From an uncultured Azospirillum sp. (GTDB lineage: Bacteria > Pseudomonadota > Alphaproteobacteria > RF32 > CAG-239), in assembly GCA_902489675.1 (NCBI GenBank), contig CABUAP010000097.1:1-5391 (forward strand): a stretch of DNA of 5,391 nt, in the 5' to 3' direction. A model generated the notes under the pieces. The model was given only the letters and a program-made list of their open reading frames with translations. It was not told the DNA's origin and searched no databases. Below are positions 1-5,391 of this stretch, piece by piece. Every line of letters begins with the position of its first letter. Positions within the stretch are counted from its first letter, which is position 1. The position numbers and the translations under genes were made by a program.

Positions 1-7
1 TTTGATG

Positions 8-484
8 TTAATATTCGGGATAATTTGTTACCGCATTTCCCTGATTTTCAATCTGATTGATATCGCTATCAGGATATGACTGCAAATCATAAATACGGTC
101 ATCCGATTCATAAAGGGTATTTTGAATTTCATTTTGCATTTGTTCGGGAGAATTTTGCGGACTGATTTCCGGATTTTGTTCACTGGTTTCAGAAACTACA
201 TTTACCGGACTTTTACCAAGTTCCGGTGCCGGTGACGCTTTTTTCCCCGCAGCCTGAACCGGCTGTTTTCCGTAAGGAACGTCATTAACAATCGGATTGC
301 CGAACGGATTCGGCGCATCCGCCGCCTGTTCAACGGTCATTTCATTAAAGCTGCCGTCCGCATTTTCCGCTTCGCCGTAAATAACCGTCGGCTGGGCATT
401 ATCCGATTGAGTATCAACAATTTCCACAGCCTCCGCATTAAAAGCCAGCAGCAAGCTCAATAAACCTAATAAACCGCTCATCAT
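8..484 (-). CDS. Small exported protein of unknown function
   Basis: I do not recognise this protein. With the start chosen here it is 158 residues (157 if the adjacent second ATG at 481 is used). It begins with a signal peptide: a hydrophobic stretch rich in Leu (GLLGLLSLLLAF), then N-A-E-A followed by VEIVD, which fits signal peptidase I cleavage after AEA. The mature part has no Cys, so it is not a lipoprotein, and has no transmembrane segment or recognisable domain. It is acidic and rich in Asn, Gln, Pro, Ser and Glu, particularly in its last 60 residues, and looks intrinsically disordered. The frame stays open upstream to an ATG at 544, but that start has no Shine-Dalgarno sequence and would put about 20 polar residues ahead of the signal peptide. 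AAAGGA at 489-494 supports the start at 484 or 481. The stop codon is at 8-10. It lies 79 nt downstream of the phosphatase gene, and its function is unknown. Confidence 0.7.
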   Translation of the reverse strand: MMSGLLGLLSLLLAFNAEAVEIVDTQSDNAQPTVIYGEAENADGSFNEMTVEQAADAPNPFGNPIVNDVPYGKQPVQAAGKKASPAPELGKSPVNVVSETSEQNPEISPQNSPEQMQNEIQNTLYESDDRIYDLQSYPDSDINQIENQGNAVTNYPEY

Positions 485-488
485 TTTG

Positions 489-494
489 TCCTTT
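489..494 (-). promoter_or_regulatory. Ribosome binding site deciding the start of the small exported protein
   Basis: On the minus strand AAAGGA lies 4 nt before the ATG at 484 and 7 nt before the immediately following ATG at 481. The upstream in-frame ATG at 544 is preceded by AACCGAAACTTGA, which has no Shine-Dalgarno match. This favours one of the two internal ATG codons, both of which begin a normal signal peptide. Confidence 0.6.
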
Positions 495-503
495 GATAAA
501 AAA

Positions 504-531
504 ATTATATTTCTTATCCCAAAATAATCAC
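504..531 (-). promoter_or_regulatory. Candidate sigma70-type promoter for the small exported protein
   Basis: The minus strand has a perfect -10 hexamer TATAAT at 509-504 and a weak -35 (GTGATT, 526-531) after a 16 bp spacer. Transcription would start near 497 and give a leader of about 13 nt containing the AAAGGA ribosome binding site. The site lies downstream of the ATG at 544, so a transcript from here could only encode the shorter protein. The region is AT-rich and the -35 is poor, so this is only a candidate. Confidence 0.35.
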
Positions 532-563
532 GGCTGGTTTTCATTCAAGTTTCGGTTTTAAAA

Positions 564-1193
564 TTATTTTTCCCCGTAACTTCCGCCATGTTTGCGGATC
601 TCTACTTTTTGCAACATCGGATTTTCTGCCAGCCGAAGCCGCCCGCCTTCCGCCTCCAACTTAATACATTCGGCATTAGGAATCTTGTCCATTTTCAGCC
701 CAAAATGAAGCAGCATCGCCCGGGTAACCGCAGAATGGGTAGAAACGGCAATATTTTCATATGATGTTTCCGAAAATTTCTGCAATGCCCGCATAATCCG
801 TTCCTGAATTTCCCGTTTGCTTTCCCCGCCGTCAAATCGCGCATCCAAAAATTCGGGATTAAGATTGCGCCAAGCGGCATATTGTGCGGGATACAGCTCT
901 CGAATTTTTTCTTTGCTTTGCCCTTCGGCGATGCCGAAATTTCCCTCTATCAAATCTTGTTCCATCACAATCGGCACCCGACACTGCATTTGTACGATCT
1001 TGGCGGTATGATAGGCACGTTTGAGCGGCGAACAGTAGATAACATCCAATTTTTTATCTTTTAAGGACTGTGCCAGTTTTTGGGCCTGTTCAATACCGGT
1101 TTCGTTCAAAAACAGGTCTACCCCCTGCCCCTGCCAAACACCGGCGGCATTCATGTCTGTCTGCCCGTGGCGGAAAACATATATATTTTTCAT
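564..1193 (-). CDS. Histidine phosphatase family protein (phosphoglycerate mutase-like)
   Basis: This 209-residue protein belongs to the histidine phosphatase superfamily (branch 1, phosphoglycerate mutase/CobC-like). These cytoplasmic enzymes remove or transfer phosphate through a phosphohistidine. The signature F-R-H-G-Q-T sits at residues 7-12, giving phospho-acceptor His9 and phosphate-binding Arg8. Asn15, Arg59 (in CSPLKRA), the acid residue Glu83 (in LIEGNFG) and the second His153 (in STHSAVTR) complete the expected active site. The GGES motif at 122-125 is also typical. At about 200 residues with no long insertion, it resembles the broad-specificity phosphatases more than the roughly 250-residue 2,3-bisphosphoglycerate-dependent glycolytic mutases. 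The substrate cannot be told from sequence. The start is fixed by the RHG motif near the N-terminus, although the ribosome binding site is weak. There are no cobalamin genes nearby to support a CobC role. It lies beyond the ackA terminator and is probably transcribed separately. Confidence 0.9.
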   Translation of the reverse strand: MKNIYVFRHGQTDMNAAGVWQGQGVDLFLNETGIEQAQKLAQSLKDKKLDVIYCSPLKRAYHTAKIVQMQCRVPIVMEQDLIEGNFGIAEGQSKEKIRELYPAQYAAWRNLNPEFLDARFDGGESKREIQERIMRALQKFSETSYENIAVSTHSAVTRAMLLHFGLKMDKIPNAECIKLEAEGGRLRLAENPMLQKVEIRKHGGSYGEK

Positions 1194-1231
1194 TTAACTG
1201 TCTTTTCTGTTGAAATTTTTCAATAAAATTA

Positions 1232-1260
1232 TTTATAACCTTTTTTTACAGATTGTACAA
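1232..1260 (-). promoter_or_regulatory. Candidate promoter of the histidine phosphatase gene
   Basis: On the minus strand the -35 is TTGTAC (1260-1255) and the -10 is TATAAA (1237-1232), separated by exactly 17 bp. The -10 matches the consensus at 5 of 6 positions and the -35 at 3 of 6. The predicted start near 1225 gives a leader of about 30 nt before the ATG at 1193. Its position just downstream of the ackA terminator makes an independent promoter likely. Confidence 0.45.
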
Positions 1261-1266
1261 CAATCT
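1250..1266. repeat. Inverted repeat over the phosphatase -35 region (possible operator)
   Basis: AGATTGT (1250-1256), a 3 nt spacer ACA, and ACAATCT (1260-1266) form a perfect 7+7 palindrome of 17 bp. It is centred on the candidate -35 hexamer of the phosphatase promoter. It has no T-run after it in the minus direction and is too short for a good terminator, so a protein binding site is the more natural reading. The regulator is unknown. Confidence 0.4.
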
Positions 1267-1275
1267 TAAACAAAC

Positions 1276-1313
1276 AAAAAAATCCCCGCTCGCAGCCTTG
1301 CGAACGGGGATTT
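1276..1313 (-). terminator. Intrinsic terminator of the pta-ackA operon
   Basis: Read on the minus strand, the RNA forms a 14 bp stem: AAAUCCCCG pairs with CGGGGAUUU, then one U-G wobble, then UCGC pairs with GCGA, closed by the 6 nt loop AAGGCU. A run of seven U follows. On the plus strand the wobble becomes a C/A mismatch and no T-run follows, so the terminator acts only for leftward transcription. It begins 16 nt after the ackA stop codon. Confidence 0.93.
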
Positions 1314-1329
1314 GCAGCCTTGCTCAAAA

Positions 1330-2505
1330 TTAAATAAGCTTTTTCACATCTTGGGCAATTACCAATTCCTCATTGGTCGGAATCACAAAAACTCTGACCT
1401 TGGAACCCGGTTTGGAAATTTCAACCGTTGTTCCGCGCAGTTTGTTGGCTTCCGCATCCAATTCAATCCCCATATACGCTAACCGTTCACAAATCAATTT
1501 GCGGACTTCGCTGCCGTTTTCGCCAATGCCGCCGGTAAAGACGATAGCATCGACACCGCCCATTGCCGCCGTATAAGCGCCGATATATTTGACAATGCTG
1601 TATGTATAAACCTGCATGGCGGTTACGGCATCGGGATCGCCGGCAAAATATTTGACTTCGACATCACGGTTGTCCGAACATCCGCACAACCCCAACATAC
1701 CGGACTGCTTGTTCAGCAAATTGTCCACTTCCGCAACCGTTTTATTTTGAGTTTTCATAATATAAAGCGGTACAAAGGGATCAACATCGCCCGAACGCGT
1801 ACCCATCACCACACCGGCCAAAGGCGTAAAACCCATTGATGTATCAATGCAAACACCGTCTTTTACCGCGCTGATGGAAGCGCCGTTACCGATATGACAG
1901 GTAATGATTTTACCGGCCTTGCCGATCAATTTTGCCGCTTCGCGCGAAACAAACAAATGCGAAGTTCCGTGAGCGCCATAGCGGCGGATTTTATATTCTT
2001 TATATTGTTCCAACGGCAGAGCATACATATAAGCTTCCGGTTTCATTGTCTGATGGAAAGCCGTATCAAAAGCCACCACTTGCGGAACATTCGGCAGCAA
2101 GGCTTTAACTGCCTTAATCCCCATCACTGCCGCCGGATTGTGCAGCGGTGCCAAAGTAGAAAGTTCATCAACAATACGGACTTCATCGTCAACCAAAACC
2201 GAACGGTCAAAGTATTCGCCGCCATGAACAACACGGTGGCCGACGCCCGAAAGCTCGTCAATACTTTTCAACACACTGCCGAGCAGCAGGTCGAGCACTT
2301 CTTTGATCGCCTCCTTGTGGGTCGGCAATGCAACTTCGGTTGTTACTTTATCGCCGTCACCGACTTTGATCGTCACCAGAGAGCCTTCGATACCGATACG
2401 ATCGGCCAAACCTTTGGCCACAACTTCAAAATTGTCGCCTTCAACATTGAAAAGCTGATATTTCAGAGAGGATGAACCGGAGTTCAAGACTAAGATTTTT
2501 TCCAT
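1330..2505 (-). CDS. ackA: Acetate kinase
   Basis: AckA is a cytoplasmic enzyme that converts acetyl phosphate and ADP to acetate and ATP, and also works in reverse. At 391 residues it has the usual length for the family. Conserved blocks appear in order: N-S-G-S-S-S-L-K at 8-15, GHRVVHGG at 89-96 (substrate-binding Arg91), LHNP at 121-124, AFDTAFHQTM at 145-154 (catalytic Asp147), RRYGAHGTSH at 174-183 (His179), CHIGNGAS at 203-210, DTSMGFTPLAGVVMGTRSGD at 221-240 (catalytic Arg237), FTGGIGENG at 323-331, and PTNEE at 376-380 (Mg-binding Glu379). No key residue is missing. AGGA, placed 8 nt before the ATG, supports the start. The gene follows pta after 33 nt and ends at a strong terminator, so the two are almost certainly cotranscribed. 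Propionate or butyrate kinases are related, but pairing with pta favours acetate. Confidence 0.97.
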   Translation of the reverse strand: MEKILVLNSGSSSLKYQLFNVEGDNFEVVAKGLADRIGIEGSLVTIKVGDGDKVTTEVALPTHKEAIKEVLDLLLGSVLKSIDELSGVGHRVVHGGEYFDRSVLVDDEVRIVDELSTLAPLHNPAAVMGIKAVKALLPNVPQVVAFDTAFHQTMKPEAYMYALPLEQYKEYKIRRYGAHGTSHLFVSREAAKLIGKAGKIITCHIGNGASISAVKDGVCIDTSMGFTPLAGVVMGTRSGDVDPFVPLYIMKTQNKTVAEVDNLLNKQSGMLGLCGCSDNRDVEVKYFAGDPDAVTAMQVYTYSIVKYIGAYTAAMGGVDAIVFTGGIGENGSEVRKLICERLAYMGIELDAEANKLRGTTVEISKPGSKVRVFVIPTNEELVIAQDVKKLI

Positions 2506-2538
2506 ATTATTGTTCCTGCTTGATATTAAAGTTAAAAG

Positions 2539-3546
2539 TTATTTTGCGGCGGCTTGTAGCGCGGTAATGGCAATCATACCGACAATATCTTCCACCAACG
2601 CTCCGCGGGAAAGGTCATTGACCGGCGCATTCAACCCTTGCAAAATCGGCCCGTAAGCTTCTGCCCCGCCCAAACGCTGCAACAATTTATAACCGATATT
2701 TCCGGCCTCGATATCCGGGAATATCAAAACATTGGCCTGGCCGGCAACTTCGCTTCCCGGCGCTTTTTTGGCAGCAACCACGCCATCGAGCGCAGCATCG
2801 GCCTGCAATTCACCATCAATTTTGATCGACAAATCTTTATATTCCGGACGTTCCAACTGCTCTTGAGCCAAACGAAGAGCTTCACGGACTTTATCCACGC
2901 CCTCGCCTTTTCCGGATCCCATGGTCGAATAAGAAAGCAGCGCAACTTTCGGCTCCATCCCGAACTGCAATGCCGTTTCTGCGCTGTCAACCGCGATATC
3001 GGCCAACTCTGCCGCCGTCGGATTGATCACAATGGCGCAATCGGAAAGAATATAAGGCTTGCCGTTAATCACTTCCAACACGGCGGAAGACACGGCGCGC
3101 CCTTTTTTGGCAGATTTAATAATCTGCAATGCCGGACGAACCGTATCGGCTGTAGAATGATTTGCCCCGGAAACCATGCCGTCGGCATCTCCGGCTTTGA
3201 TCATCATCGTGCCAAAATAGTTATAATTGAGCACTTGCTTACTTGCATCCTCAAGCGTAACGCCTTTATCTTTGCGCAATTCATAAAACATCTGGGCATA
3301 AGCCGCCAGTTTGGGAGAATTTTCGGGACTGATAATCTCGATTCCTTCCAAGCTCCACCCTTTGGCTTTATAATAAGCTTCGATTGTATCTCTGCTTCCC
3401 AAAACAACCGGCTTTGCCGCCTTGGCCGCCGCAATATGATAAGCGGCTTCAAGAACACGCTCGTCTTCGCTCTCGGGCAGAACAATGGTTTTTACATTTT
3501 CCGCCGCCTTATTTAACAGTTGTTTTAAATACGCACTTTCAGTCAT
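2539..3546 (-). CDS. pta: Phosphate acetyltransferase
   Basis: Pta transfers the acetyl group of acetyl-CoA to phosphate, giving acetyl phosphate and CoA. It is the first step of the Pta-AckA acetate pathway and acts in the cytoplasm. With the start at 3546 the protein has 335 residues, the size of the short single-domain Pta class that lacks the N-terminal regulatory domains of the E. coli enzyme. Typical blocks are VLPESEDERVLEAA near 22-35, GDADGMVSGANHSTADTVRP at 119-138, SDCAIVINPTAAELADIA at 168-185, YSTMGSGKG at 206-214, DGELQADAAL at 244-253, and NDLSRG at 310-315. Ser313, Arg314 and Asp320 match the catalytic serine, arginine and aspartate known from the Methanosarcina enzyme. The frame stays open to an ATG at 3663, but the extra 39 residues are unlike the family and lie in the divergent promoter region. 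GAGGA at 3555-3559 is placed for the ATG at 3546. Confidence 0.95.
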   Translation of the reverse strand: MTESAYLKQLLNKAAENVKTIVLPESEDERVLEAAYHIAAAKAAKPVVLGSRDTIEAYYKAKGWSLEGIEIISPENSPKLAAYAQMFYELRKDKGVTLEDASKQVLNYNYFGTMMIKAGDADGMVSGANHSTADTVRPALQIIKSAKKGRAVSSAVLEVINGKPYILSDCAIVINPTAAELADIAVDSAETALQFGMEPKVALLSYSTMGSGKGEGVDKVREALRLAQEQLERPEYKDLSIKIDGELQADAALDGVVAAKKAPGSEVAGQANVLIFPDIEAGNIGYKLLQRLGGAEAYGPILQGLNAPVNDLSRGALVEDIVGMIAITALQAAAK

Positions 3547-3554
3547 TTGATCCA

Positions 3555-3559
3555 TCCTC
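3555..3559 (-). promoter_or_regulatory. Ribosome binding site deciding the pta start
   Basis: GAGGA on the minus strand ends 8 nt before the ATG at 3546, which is good spacing. The alternative in-frame ATG at 3555 overlaps GAGGA itself and cannot use it. The longest possible start, at 3663, would use sequence upstream of this site. This fixes Pta at 335 residues, starting Met-Thr-Glu-Ser. Confidence 0.75.
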
Positions 3560-3603
3560 AAATTGGTTAATAAAAGAATTTGTCTGTAATAAACAACGAA
3601 TTG

Positions 3604-3631
3604 ATCAAAAAGTCTATAAAAACTTTTTGAT
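3604..3631. repeat. Perfect 10 bp inverted repeat between pta and ndk (possible operator)
   Basis: ATCAAAAAGT (3604-3613) and ACTTTTTGAT (3622-3631) are exact reverse complements separated by 8 nt (CTATAAAA). The repeat lies in the 143 nt region between the divergent genes and overlaps the candidate ndk -35. The stem is AT-rich and sits upstream of both genes, so it is a better candidate for a dimeric regulator site than for a terminator. AT-rich intergenic DNA also yields such repeats by chance. Confidence 0.4.
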
Positions 3632-3655
3632 TTTTCGCTACATATAGGATAAGAT
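3627..3655 (+). promoter_or_regulatory. Candidate ndk operon promoter
   Basis: TTGATT (3627-3632) and TAAGAT (3650-3655), with a 17 bp spacer, each match the sigma70 consensus at 4 of 6 positions. Transcription would start near 3662, leaving a leader of about 28 nt that includes the GAGGA ribosome binding site at 3681-3685. No equally good promoter stands out for pta on the other strand. Confidence 0.35.
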
Positions 3656-3689
3656 TTGCTCAACTTATGCCAAATTAACAGAGGAAAAT

Positions 3690-4106
3690 ATGGAAAAAAC
3701 CTTATCTATGATCAAACCCGAAGCTGTTTCGCGCGGATTAAGCGGAAAAATCATCAGCGGTATCGAAGAAAACGGCCTGAAAATTATTGCACAAAAAATG
3801 CTGCGGCTTTCCTGCGAACAGGCCGCTCGTTTTTACGCCGTTCACCAAAACAAAGCTTTTTTTGAAGAACTGGTCGAAAACATTACGGCCGGTCCGGTCA
3901 TTGTACAAGTATTGAGCGGAGAAAACGCCATTGAAGAATATCGCCGCCTGATGGGCAACACCAACCCCGCCGCCGCCGATGAAGGAACCTTGCGTCGCCT
4001 GTACGGCGTTTCTATCGAAAAAAACGGCGTCCACGGTTCCGACAGCCCGGAAACAGCAGAACGCGAAATTGCCTTTTTCTTCAACCAACTGGAAATTTTA
4101 GAATAA
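3690..4106 (+). CDS. ndk: Nucleoside diphosphate kinase
   Basis: Ndk moves the gamma phosphate from ATP to other nucleoside diphosphates through a phosphohistidine, balancing the cell's (d)NTP pools. The 138-residue length is typical of bacterial Ndk. The conserved residues are present: Lys9 in M-I-K-P-E, Tyr49 in FY, Phe57-Phe58, Arg85 and Thr91 in RRLMGNTNP, Arg102 in GTLRR, Asn112, and catalytic His115 in N-G-V-H-G-S-D-S. Two small departures from the common pattern are H-Q-N-K-A-F-F at 52-58, where many family members have Arg-Pro before the two Phe, and MGNTNP where MGATNP is usual. Neither removes a catalytic residue. GAGGA ends 4 nt before the ATG. It is the first gene of a probable rightward operon, with the next gene starting 15 nt after its stop. 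Confidence 0.97.
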   Translation: MEKTLSMIKPEAVSRGLSGKIISGIEENGLKIIAQKMLRLSCEQAARFYAVHQNKAFFEELVENITAGPVIVQVLSGENAIEEYRRLMGNTNPAAADEGTLRRLYGVSIEKNGVHGSDSPETAEREIAFFFNQLEILE

Positions 4107-4121
4107 CTTCAGGAGTTTGCC

Positions 4122-5168
4122 ATGCGCCGCCTTTTTTTATTTGTCTTGCTTCTCGCCCTGTCTGCCGTATCGGCGGCATCTGCCGGCCTACCCTCTTATT
4201 CTGCCGATGTAACCGTCGATGTTACAGCCGAAAACGCGGCCGCCGCCCGTGAAATTGCCATGAGCCGCGCCAACCGTCAGGCCGTCAGCGCAGTCGCCGC
4301 CAATTTCACCACCCGCGAAGGCGTAACCGTTCTAAATAAATTGACCGACGATCAGTTACTTAATTTTATTAAAGAAACAACCGTCCTTGAAGAAAAAACA
4401 TCCAATGTCCGCTATATGGCCAAATTGCGCATTACCGCCAACGACCGTATATTAAGACAATATCTGCAGGAAAAAAATGTTCCGCTGGTCGTCGCTTCTT
4501 CCGCTGAAGTCATTGTTATCCCCATTTTTCGCGAAGGCCCGGATATGCCGGCTCTTTTATGGGAAGTGGAAAACCCCTGGCGTATTGCCTGGGATCAAAC
4601 CCCGCCGACCGTCGGTTCCGTCCGTTTCTTTGTGCCGGCTGCCGACACGGTTCCGTTCCTGACAAACGCCGAGCAGGCGCTCAGTCTTGATCCGGAATTA
4701 TTTAAACAGCTCACCACCGTAAACAACGGCGGAGAAACTTATGTGGCAGAGGCCTACTATAACGGCGACGATGCCTTGTCCGTCAGCATTATTAACCCGC
4801 AAAACGGCAAACGACAGGTTTTCAGCGTCAGCGGACCGCGCACCTCCGAACTGTTTCGTCAGGCCGCCAGAGAAACCGGCATGAGAATTGCCGACGAGTT
4901 GAAAGGACGTAGTATCGTTACCTCAACCGAACCCGGCTCAATTACAGTTTTATACAAATTTAAAACCTTGAGTTCATGGCTGAAAACCGAAGAAAAAATT
5001 TCTGCAGTTACCGCTGTTGAGGATATTCGTGTCAATGCAATCGGCAACGGACGCATCCAGTTCCAAATCAACTATATCGGCGATCTGGAAACTCTGCGCG
5101 GCGCGCTGCAGTCTTATCATTTGCAGCTGACGGAAAGCGGCGAATATTTTACATTAAGCGATATTTAG
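4122..5168 (+). CDS. Exported DUF2066-like protein
   Basis: This 348-residue protein has a clear signal peptide: Arg2-Arg3, a hydrophobic core (LFLFVLLLALSAVSAA), and probable cleavage after Ala-Ser-Ala at residue 21. It therefore probably acts in the periplasm or at the outer face of the inner membrane. The mature N-terminus, with DVTVDVTAENAAAAREIAM followed by RANRQAVSAV, and a later strand pattern resemble the uncharacterised DUF2066 family. The C-terminal part (about 275-348) looks like the alpha/beta region that ends such proteins. No catalytic motif and no Cys are visible. CAGGAG lies 6 nt before the ATG, an excellent ribosome binding site. It follows ndk by 15 nt and runs into the AI-2E-type transporter gene after 1 nt. 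In several alphaproteobacteria, as I recall, DUF2066 genes neighbour AI-2E-family genes. The family assignment is from memory of the pattern; the function is unknown. Confidence 0.72.
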   Translation: MRRLFLFVLLLALSAVSAASAGLPSYSADVTVDVTAENAAAAREIAMSRANRQAVSAVAANFTTREGVTVLNKLTDDQLLNFIKETTVLEEKTSNVRYMAKLRITANDRILRQYLQEKNVPLVVASSAEVIVIPIFREGPDMPALLWEVENPWRIAWDQTPPTVGSVRFFVPAADTVPFLTNAEQALSLDPELFKQLTTVNNGGETYVAEAYYNGDDALSVSIINPQNGKRQVFSVSGPRTSELFRQAARETGMRIADELKGRSIVTSTEPGSITVLYKFKTLSSWLKTEEKISAVTAVEDIRVNAIGNGRIQFQINYIGDLETLRGALQSYHLQLTESGEYFTLSDI

Positions 5169-5169
5169 A

Positions 5170-5391
5170 ATGAAAGAAAAAACAATGCCCAAAAATACTG
5201 CCGCTATTCCTTCTCCGGCCAAATCCAACAAAGTTTTCTGGCTGGCGCTGTTTGCTTTTTTCTGCGCATTTGTCTATGTTCTGCGGTCCGTACTGCTGCC
5301 TTTTGTCGCCGGCATCATCATCGGCTATCTGCTTGATCCGCTGGTAGACAAATTTACCCGGCTCAAAATCAGCCGCACTTGGTCAACCGTC
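5170..5391 (+). CDS. AI-2E/PerM-family transporter, N-terminal fragment
   Basis: The frame is open from the ATG at 5170 to the window end, giving the first 74 residues of a longer gene. After a polar 20-residue start come two hydrophobic segments, about 22-38 (VFWLALFAFFCAFVYVL) and 41-56 (VLLPFVAGIIIGYLLD). The latter leads into P-L-V-D-K-F at 57-62 and a basic segment. The LLPFxxGxxxxYLLxPLVD pattern is characteristic of the N-terminus of the AI-2E/PerM transporter family, multi-pass inner-membrane proteins whose members export various small molecules or ions. Full members are usually about 350 residues, so most of the gene lies outside. The start follows the upstream TAG stop after a single base and has no Shine-Dalgarno sequence, suggesting translational coupling. 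An ATG at 5185 is an alternative. The substrate cannot be inferred. Confidence 0.85.
   Translation, partial: MKEKTMPKNTAAIPSPAKSNKVFWLALFAFFCAFVYVLRSVLLPFVAGIIIGYLLDPLVDKFTRLKISRTWSTV

Noticed and set aside
564..1193. Calling the histidine phosphatase gpmA or cobC
   Set aside because: The length does not fit the 2,3-bisphosphoglycerate-dependent mutase, and no cobalamin genes are present, so no specific symbol is justified.
1966..1989. Ala178 in AckA (RRYGAHGTSH) where the Methanosarcina enzyme has Phe179 in the acetate pocket
   Set aside because: E. coli AckA also has YGAHGTSH, so Ala here is a normal bacterial variant and not evidence of altered substrate use.
1894..2475. Open frame of 193 codons on the plus strand, antisense to ackA
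   Set aside because: It lies fully inside ackA, has atypical composition and no recognisable motif.
2638..3516. Open frame of 292 codons on the plus strand, antisense to pta
   Set aside because: It is a shadow of the well-supported pta gene. Its translation is rich in Phe, Arg, His and Cys with no domain pattern, and pta on the opposite strand has all family motifs.
3601..3608. TTGATCAA resembling an FNR/Crp-type oxygen-sensing site upstream of pta
   Set aside because: FNR sites need the TTGAT and ATCAA halves separated by four bases. Here the halves are fused with no spacer, so it does not fit.
3604..3636. Reading the pta/ndk inverted repeat as an intrinsic terminator because TTTTT follows on the plus strand
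   Set aside because: No plus-strand gene ends upstream of it, the stem is nearly all A/T and weak, and the site lies between divergent starts.

Overview
This 5.4 kb window reads as ordinary chromosomal DNA from a Gram-negative bacterium, most likely an alphaproteobacterium with moderate GC content. The lineage call is an inference. It rests on the pairing of a DUF2066-type exported protein with an AI-2E/PerM-family membrane protein, on the style of the Ndk C-terminus, and on the exported proteins. The pta-ackA pair suggests a facultatively or strictly fermentative lifestyle with acetate as an end product or overflow product. No mobile element, CRISPR array, tRNA or rRNA is visible, and no gene shows obvious foreign base composition.

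Layout. The left two thirds are transcribed leftwards (minus strand), in the order pta, ackA, a histidine phosphatase, then a small exported protein of unknown function. pta and ackA lie 33 nt apart and form an acetate-forming operon that ends in a strong intrinsic terminator at 1276-1313. The phosphatase has its own candidate promoter (1232-1260) just beyond that terminator, with an inverted repeat across its -35 region. The small exported protein (8-484) is preceded by a perfect TATAAT and a good Shine-Dalgarno sequence, both inside what could otherwise be read as a longer reading frame.

The right third is transcribed rightwards: ndk, the DUF2066-like exported protein, and the first 74 codons of an AI-2E-family transporter, which runs off the window edge. 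These genes are tightly packed (15 nt, then 1 nt, between them), so they are probably one operon. A 143 nt divergent intergenic region (3547-3689) separates the two transcription directions. It contains a perfect 10 bp inverted repeat that could be an operator.

How the genes relate. Pta converts acetyl-CoA to acetyl phosphate, AckA converts that to acetate with ATP formation, and Ndk spreads ATP phosphoryl groups to the other nucleoside diphosphates. The divergent arrangement allows, but does not prove, shared control. The envelope-related genes at either end have no obvious metabolic link to the central genes. I see no convincing novel system here. The points worth a second look are the two inverted repeats in promoter regions, the uncharacterised exported proteins, and two start-site corrections.
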